From contig NZ_QZWF01000011.1 in assembly GCF_004187715.1 (NCBI RefSeq), positions 62,001-126,000 on the forward strand: 64,000 nt of DNA, written 5' to 3'. How positions within the stretch are numbered: position 1 is the stretch's first letter; each line of letters starts with the position of its first letter. The DNA comes from Streptomyces sp. F001 (GTDB lineage Bacteria > Actinomycetota > Actinomycetes > Streptomycetales > Streptomycetaceae). The notes beneath the pieces were generated by a model that was not told where the DNA came from, did not search any database, and worked only from the letters and a program-made list of their open reading frames with translations. Position numbers and translations under genes: made by a program. Below, piece after piece: positions 59,485 to 64,000 of this stretch.

Positions 59485-62400
59485 CTAGGCGGCGTCGACC
59501 ACCTGGGTGTCCGTCGCGGTGTCCCCGGCGAAGTTCGCATCCCCGCCGTAGGTCGCCGTGATGGTGTACGGGCTCCCCGCCGAATCCGTGTAGATGTGCG
59601 TGGCCGTGGCCACCCCGCCTGTCAGCGTCGCGGAGGTCGTCCCCGTCCCGTCGCCGAAGTCGAAGATGACCGTCCCCGTCGGCGTCCCCGCACCCGGAGC
59701 ATCCGCGGTCACCGTCGCCATCACAGTGACCTCCTCGCCGACCACCGACGGATCCGGCGCCGACGTCACCGACGCCGTGGTCGCGGCCTGGTTCACCGTC
59801 TGAGTGTCCGTCGCGGTGTCCCCGGCGAAGTTCGCATCCCCGCCGTAGGTCGCCGTGATGGTGTACGGGCTGCCCGAGGCCTCCGTGTAGATGTGCGTGG
59901 CCGTGGCCACCCCGCCTGCCACCGTCGCGGAGGTCGTCCCCGTCCCGTCGCCGAAGTCGAAGATGACCGTCCCCGTCGGCGTCCCCGCACCCGGAGCGTC
60001 CACAGCCACCATCGCCGTCACCGTCACGGACTCGCCGACCACCGACGGATCCGGTGCGGACGTCACCGACGCCGTGGTCGCGGCCTGGTTCACCGTGTGG
60101 GTGTCCGTCGCGGTGGTCCCGGCGAAGTTCGCGTCCCCGCCGTACGAGACGCTGATGGTGTACGGGCTCCCAGACAGGTCCGTGTAGACGTGCGTGGTCG
60201 TCACGGTTCCTCCTGCGAGGGTTTCGGTGACGGCCGGCGACCCGTCGCCGAAGTCGACGGTGACCGTGCCTGTCGGCGTCCCCGCACCCGGAGCATCCGC
60301 GGTCACCGTCGCCGTCACCGTCACCTCCTCGCCGACCACCGACGGATCCGGCGCCGACGTCACCGACGCCGTGGTCGCGGCCTGGTTCACCGTCTGGGTG
60401 TCCGTCGCGGTGGTCCCGGCGAAGTTCGCATCCCCACCGTAGGTCGCGGTGATGGTGTACGGGCTGCCCGACGTGGTGGCGTACGGGTGCGTGACCGTGG
60501 CCACGCCGCCCACCAGGGTTCCCGTCCCGGCAGGGCTGCCGTCACCGAAGTCGAAGGTGACCGTCCCCGTCGGCGTCCCCGCACCCGGAGCATCCGCGGT
60601 CACCGTCGCCGTCACCGTCACCTCCTCGCCGACCACCGACGGATCCGGCGCCGACGTCACCGACGCCGTGGTCGCAGCCTGGTTCACCGTCTGGGTGTCG
60701 GTTCCGGTGGACGAGTTGAAGTCGCCGGTCCCGGCATAGGTGGCGGTGATGGTGTACGGGCTGCCCGACGTGGTGGCGTACGGGTGCGTGACCGTGGCCA
60801 CGCCGCCCACCAGGGTTCCCGTCCCGGCAGGGCTGCCGTCACCGAAGTCGAAGGTGACCGTCCCCGTCGGCGTCCCCGCACCCGGAGCATCCGCGGTCAC
60901 CGTCGCCGTCACCGTCACCTCCTCGCCGACCACCGACGGATCCGGCGCGGAGACCACTGTGGTCGTGGTGTCCGCCGCGCCGACGGTGTGGGCGTCGGTG
61001 TCCGAGGAGCCTGCGAAGCTGGTGTCTCCGCTGTAGGTGGCCGTGATGGTGAACGGGCTGCCGGTCGCCGTGGTGTAGCTGTGGGTGGCCGTGGCCGTCC
61101 CGCCCACGACGACTCCGATGACCGGCGTGGAGCCGTCGCCGAAGTCGAAGGTGACCGTGCCCGTCGGCGTCCCCGCACCCGGGGCGTCCGCAGTCACCGT
61201 CGCCGTGGCCGTCACCTGCTCACCGACCGAGGACGGGTCGGGCGCCGACGTCACCGCGGTCGTCGTGGGCGACTGGTTCACCGTGTGGGTGTCAGTGCCC
61301 ACCGACGGGCCGAAGTTGCTGTTGCCGGTGTAGATGGCGGTGATGGTGTGGGGGCCTGTCGTCATGGCGGCAGTGGTGACGGTGGCGGTGCCGCCCGTGA
61401 CGGGAGCGCTGAGCACCGGTCCGCCGCTGATGACGAAGAACACCGTCCCGCCGGGCGTACCGGCTCCGGGCGGGGTGGGTGTCACCGTGGCGGTGATCGT
61501 CACCTGCTCGCCGAAGACCGACGGATCGGGAGTCGACGTGACGGTGGTGGTCGTCCCGGCGACGCCGACGGTCTGGGTGTCGGTGCCGGTGGAGGTGCCG
61601 AAGTCGGCGTTCCCGGCATAGGTGGCGGTGACGGTGTACGGGCTGCCCACGGCGCTGGTGTAGGTGTGGGTGACCGTCGCCGTCCCGCCCACGAGTGTCA
61701 CGGTCTCGGTGGGTGAGCCGTCGCCGAAGCTGACGGTCACGTTACCGGTCGGTGTTCCGGTGCCGGGTGCCTCGGTGGACACCACCACGGTGATGTCGAC
61801 CGGTTGTCCGACCACCGAGGGATCGGGGCTGGTGGTGACCTCGGTGGAGGTTGCCGCCGCTTCGACGGTCTGGGTGTCGGTGCCGGTGGAGGTGCTGAAG
61901 TTGGCGTCGCCGCTGTAGGTGACGGTGACGGAGTAGGGGCTGCCGGAGGTGCTGGTGTAGGTGTGGGTGGAGGTGGCCGTAGCACCGACGAGCGGCACCG
62001 TCTGAGTGGGGCTGCCGTCACCGAAGTCGAACGTGACCGTCCCCGTCGGAGACCCCGCACCCGGCGCGACGGCAGCGACCGTCGCAGTGAACGACACCTG
62101 CTCCCCCACCACCGACGGATCCGGATCCGAGACCACGGTGACCTCCGTCCCGGCCGCGGTCACCGTGTGCGTGTCGGTACCCGTCGAGCCGGTGAAGTTG
62201 CCGTCACCGCTGTAGACCGCCGACACCGCGTACGGACTGCCGGACGTACTGGTGTAGGTGTGCGTCACCGTCGCCGTACCACCGGCCACCGCCACCGTCT
62301 CAGTGGGGCTGCCGTCACCGAAGTCGAACGTGACCGTCCCCGTCGGAGACCCCGCACCCGGCGCGACGGCAGCGACCGTCGCAGTGAACGACACCTGCTC

Positions 62401-64000
62401 CCCCACCACCGACGGATCCGGATCCGAGACCACGGTGACCTCCGTCCCGGCCGCGGTCACCGTGTGCGTGTCGGTACCCGTCGAGCCGGTGAAGTTGCCG
62501 TCACCGCTGTAGACCGCCGACACCGCGTACGGACTGCCGACGTACTGGTAGGTGTGCGTCACCGTCGCCGTACCACCGGCCACCGCCACCGTCTCAGTGG
62601 GGCTGCCGTCACCGAAGTCGAACGTGACCGTCCCCGTCGGAGACCCCGCACCCGGCGCGACGGGAACAACCGTCGCAGTGAACGACACCTGCTCCCCCAC
62701 CACCGACGGATCCGGATCCGAGACCACGGTGACCTCCGTCCCGGCCGCGGTCACCGTGTGCGTGTCGGTACCGGTGGCGGACTGGAAGTCGGCGTCGCCG
62801 CTGTAGTCCGCGGTGACGGTGAACGGGCTGCCGGTTGTGGTGGTGTAGGTGTGCGTCACCGTCGCGGTACCGCCGGCGACCGGCACCGTCACCGGTGCGC
62901 TGCCGTCACCGAAGTCGAACGTGACCGTCCCCGTCGGAGACCCCGCACCCGGCGCGACGGGAACAACCGTCGCAGTGAACGACACCTGCTGCCCCACCGC
63001 CGACGGATCCGGATCCGAGACCACGGTGACCTCCGTCTCCGCCGCGGTCACCGTCTGCGTGTCGGTACCGGCCGAGCCCGTGAAGTTGGCGTCCCCGCCG
63101 TAGGAGGCGGTGATGGTGAACGGACTGCCGCTCGTGGAGGTGTAGGTGTGGGACACCGTCACCGTGCCGCCCACCAGGGTGACCGTCTCGGCCGGGCTGC
63201 CGTCACCGAAGTTGATGGTGACGGCACCCGTGGGCGTGCCCGTCCCCGGTGCCGCTGGTGCCACGGTCGTGGTGATGGTCACCTCCTCGCCGACCGTCGA
63301 CGGATCCGGCGTGGACGTGACCGTCGTGGTCGTGGCCGAGGGGATGACGGCGTGGGTGTCCGTGTCCGTCGAGCCGGTGAAGTTGGCGTCGCCGCTGTAG
63401 GTGGCCGTCACCGTGAACGGGCTGCCGCTCGTGGAGGTGTAGGTGTGGGACACCGTCACCGTGCCGCCCACCAGGGTTCCCGTCCCGGCCGGGCTGCCGT
63501 CACCGAAGTCGAAGGTGACCGTGCCCGTCGGCGTGCCGGCGCCCGGCGCAACCGGCGCCACCGTCGCGGTGAAGCTCACCGGCTGGCCCACCACCGACGG
63601 ATCCGGCGAAGAGGTCACGGTCGTGGTGGTGTCCGAGGCACCCACGAGGTGGGTGTCCGTGCCCGACGACGGGGTGAAGCTCCCGCTGCCGCTGTAGGTG
63701 GCCGTCACCGCGAACGGGCTGCCCGTGGTGCTGGTGTAGGCGTGCGTGGTCGTGGCCGTGCCACCGGCCAGCGGCACGGTCACCGGCGGCGACCCGTCCC
63801 CGAAGGTGAAGGTGACCGTCCCTGTCGGCGTCCCCGCACCGGGCGCCACCGGCGCCACCGTCGCGGTGAAGCTCACCGGCTGCCCCACCACCGACGGATC
63901 CGGCGAAGAGGCCACCGTCGTGGTCGTCGTGGCCGGCAGCACGGTCTGGGTGTCGGTGCCCGTGGAGGGGTCGAGGTTGGCGTTCCCGCTGTAGGTCGCG
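59485..64000 (-). CDS. Giant Ig-like-repeat surface/secreted protein, C-terminal part (5' end outside window)
   Basis: The open frame runs from the right edge to a TAG at 59485-59487 and encodes about 1,504 residues, made of some 15 tandem Ig-like (Big_3-type) domains of about 99 residues. Each has the pattern SAPDPSVVGEEVTVTATV, GAGTPTGTVTFDFGDGS, then GSPYTITATYGGDANF. No Cys, LPXTG sorting signal or membrane helix follows the last repeat, which ends DTATDTQVVDAA. The protein is probably exported by an N-terminal signal outside the window. The GTG at 63942 is only an internal codon. Confidence 0.85.
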   Translation of the reverse strand, partial: ATYSGNANLDPSTGTDTQTVLPATTTTTVASSPDPSVVGQPVSFTATVAPVAPGAGTPTGTVTFTFGDGSPPVTVPLAGGTATTTHAYTSTTGSPFAVTATYSGSGSFTPSSGTDTHLVGASDTTTTVTSSPDPSVVGQPVSFTATVAPVAPGAGTPTGTVTFDFGDGSPAGTGTLVGGTVTVSHTYTSTSGSPFTVTATYSGDANFTGSTDTDTHAVIPSATTTTVTSTPDPSTVGEEVTITTTVAPAAPGTGTPTGAVTINFGDGSPAETVTLVGGTVTVSHTYTSTSGSPFTITASYGGDANFTGSAGTDTQTVTAAETEVTVVSDPDPSAVGQQVSFTATVVPVAPGAGSPTGTVTFDFGDGSAPVTVPVAGGTATVTHTYTTTTGSPFTVTADYSGDADFQSATGTDTHTVTAAGTEVTVVSDPDPSVVGEQVSFTATVVPVAPGAGSPTGTVTFDFGDGSPTETVAVAGGTATVTHTYQYVGSPYAVSAVYSGDGNFTGSTGTDTHTVTAAGTEVTVVSDPDPSVVGEQVSFTATVAAVAPGAGSPTGTVTFDFGDGSPTETVAVAGGTATVTHTYTSTSGSPYAVSAVYSGDGNFTGSTGTDTHTVTAAGTEVTVVSDPDPSVVGEQVSFTATVAAVAPGAGSPTGTVTFDFGDGSPTQTVPLVGATATSTHTYTSTSGSPYSVTVTYSGDANFSTSTGTDTQTVEAAATSTEVTTSPDPSVVGQPVDITVVVSTEAPGTGTPTGNVTVSFGDGSPTETVTLVGGTATVTHTYTSAVGSPYTVTATYAGNADFGTSTGTDTQTVGVAGTTTTVTSTPDPSVFGEQVTITATVTPTPPGAGTPGGTVFFVISGGPVLSAPVTGGTATVTTAAMTTGPHTITAIYTGNSNFGPSVGTDTHTVNQSPTTTAVTSAPDPSSVGEQVTATATVTADAPGAGTPTGTVTFDFGDGSTPVIGVVVGGTATATHSYTTATGSPFTITATYSGDTSFAGSSDTDAHTVGAADTTTTVVSAPDPSVVGEEVTVTATVTADAPGAGTPTGTVTFDFGDGSPAGTGTLVGGVATVTHPYATTSGSPYTITATYAGTGDFNSSTGTDTQTVNQAATTASVTSAPDPSVVGEEVTVTATVTADAPGAGTPTGTVTFDFGDGSPAGTGTLVGGVATVTHPYATTSGSPYTITATYGGDANFAGTTATDTQTVNQAATTASVTSAPDPSVVGEEVTVTATVTADAPGAGTPTGTVTVDFGDGSPAVTETLAGGTVTTTHVYTDLSGSPYTISVSYGGDANFAGTTATDTHTVNQAATTASVTSAPDPSVVGESVTVTAMVAVDAPGAGTPTGTVIFDFGDGTGTTSATVAGGVATATHIYTEASGSPYTITATYGGDANFAGDTATDTQTVNQAATTASVTSAPDPSVVGEEVTVMATVTADAPGAGTPTGTVIFDFGDGTGTTSATLTGGVATATHIYTDSAGSPYTITATYGGDANFAGDTATDTQVVDAA
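59485..64000. repeat. Tandem ~297-bp repeat array encoding the Ig-like domains
   Basis: Near-identical DNA segments recur every 297 bases, for example around 62849, 63146 and 63443. One unit is shortened to 294 bases near 62535-62550. Blocks of well over 100 identical bases are shared by the units at 62030-62200, 62330-62500 and 62620-62765, pointing to recent gene conversion or unequal crossing-over. Confidence 0.9.

Noticed and set aside
59482-61716. A 744-codon plus-strand frame with regular Arg/His-rich repeats
   Set aside because: It is the antisense of the Ig-like repeat gene; its periodicity comes from the 297-bp DNA repeats, and the minus-strand protein is recognisable.
59485-64000. 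Tandem repeats considered as CRISPR or satellite DNA
   Set aside because: Units are 297 bp, in frame throughout, and encode Ig-like domains with no spacers.

Overview
The window looks like a stretch of a Streptomyces chromosome. It is very GC-rich, and it carries an SsgA-family sporulation protein, a spore-associated-protein-like secreted protein, a large LAL-type LuxR regulator, Streptomyces-type integrative-element debris and many ATGA/GTGA translational couplings. No rRNA, tRNA or CRISPR array was seen.

Layout. 1-5.4 kb: truncated gene, SsgA-like protein, LAL regulator with a small coupled leader ORF, RibD/DHFR-fold reductase, SDR. 5.5-12 kb: allantoin block (allantoicase, allantoinase, the IclR-type regulator AllR, a MobA-like nucleotidyltransferase, malate synthase). 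12-19 kb: SelT/W/H-like protein coupled to a HipA-family kinase, two divergent IucA/IucC siderophore synthetases (one frame-disrupted), a secreted VWA protein with a membrane partner, an HxlR-SCP2 regulator. 19-25 kb: aminotransferase, phosphatase, thioesterase, HxlR/MFS pair, secreted protein, DinB. 25.4-32 kb: accessory region with a 667-residue TnpB-like protein and divergent HTH gene, a broken IS5-type transposase and a second transposase fragment, a second HxlR/target pair, and remnants of an actinomycete integrative element. 32-39 kb: exonuclease, then purine catabolism (NCS2 permease, 8-oxoguanine deaminase-like amidohydrolase, uricase, HIU hydrolase, OHCU decarboxylase). 39-42.5 kb: Pycsar-effector-like membrane protein, lytic transglycosylase, membrane-tethered ECF sigma factor. 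42.6-53.4 kb: complete mce operon (ATPase, two permeases, MceA-F, two accessory proteins) ending in a strong terminator. 53.5-58.6 kb: glyoxylate-to-glycerate genes hyi, glxR and gcl, with a highly structured non-coding stretch. 58.8-64 kb: zinc-ribbon protein and the C-terminal 15 or so repeats of a giant Ig-like repeat protein running off the right edge.

Metabolic theme. Most of the route from purine base to central carbon is here: uptake, urate to allantoin, allantoin to allantoate and ureidoglycolate, then glyoxylate into malate (AceB) or tartronate semialdehyde and glycerate (Gcl, Hyi, GlxR). Xanthine dehydrogenase, a ureidoglycolate-cleaving enzyme and glycerate kinase were not seen. 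The sequence ties these parts together: a 15-bp palindrome of the form TTCC-N7-GGAA lies in or beside the allB, allR, aceB and gcl promoters, with degenerate copies at hyi. It is a strong candidate for the AllR operator.

Caveat on sequence quality. At least seven frame breaks are best explained by single missing bases in GC-rich runs (siderophore synthetase x3, lytic transglycosylase tail x2, glxR x1, a mobile-element remnant x1). This looks like a systematic under-call in the assembly rather than biological decay in every case.
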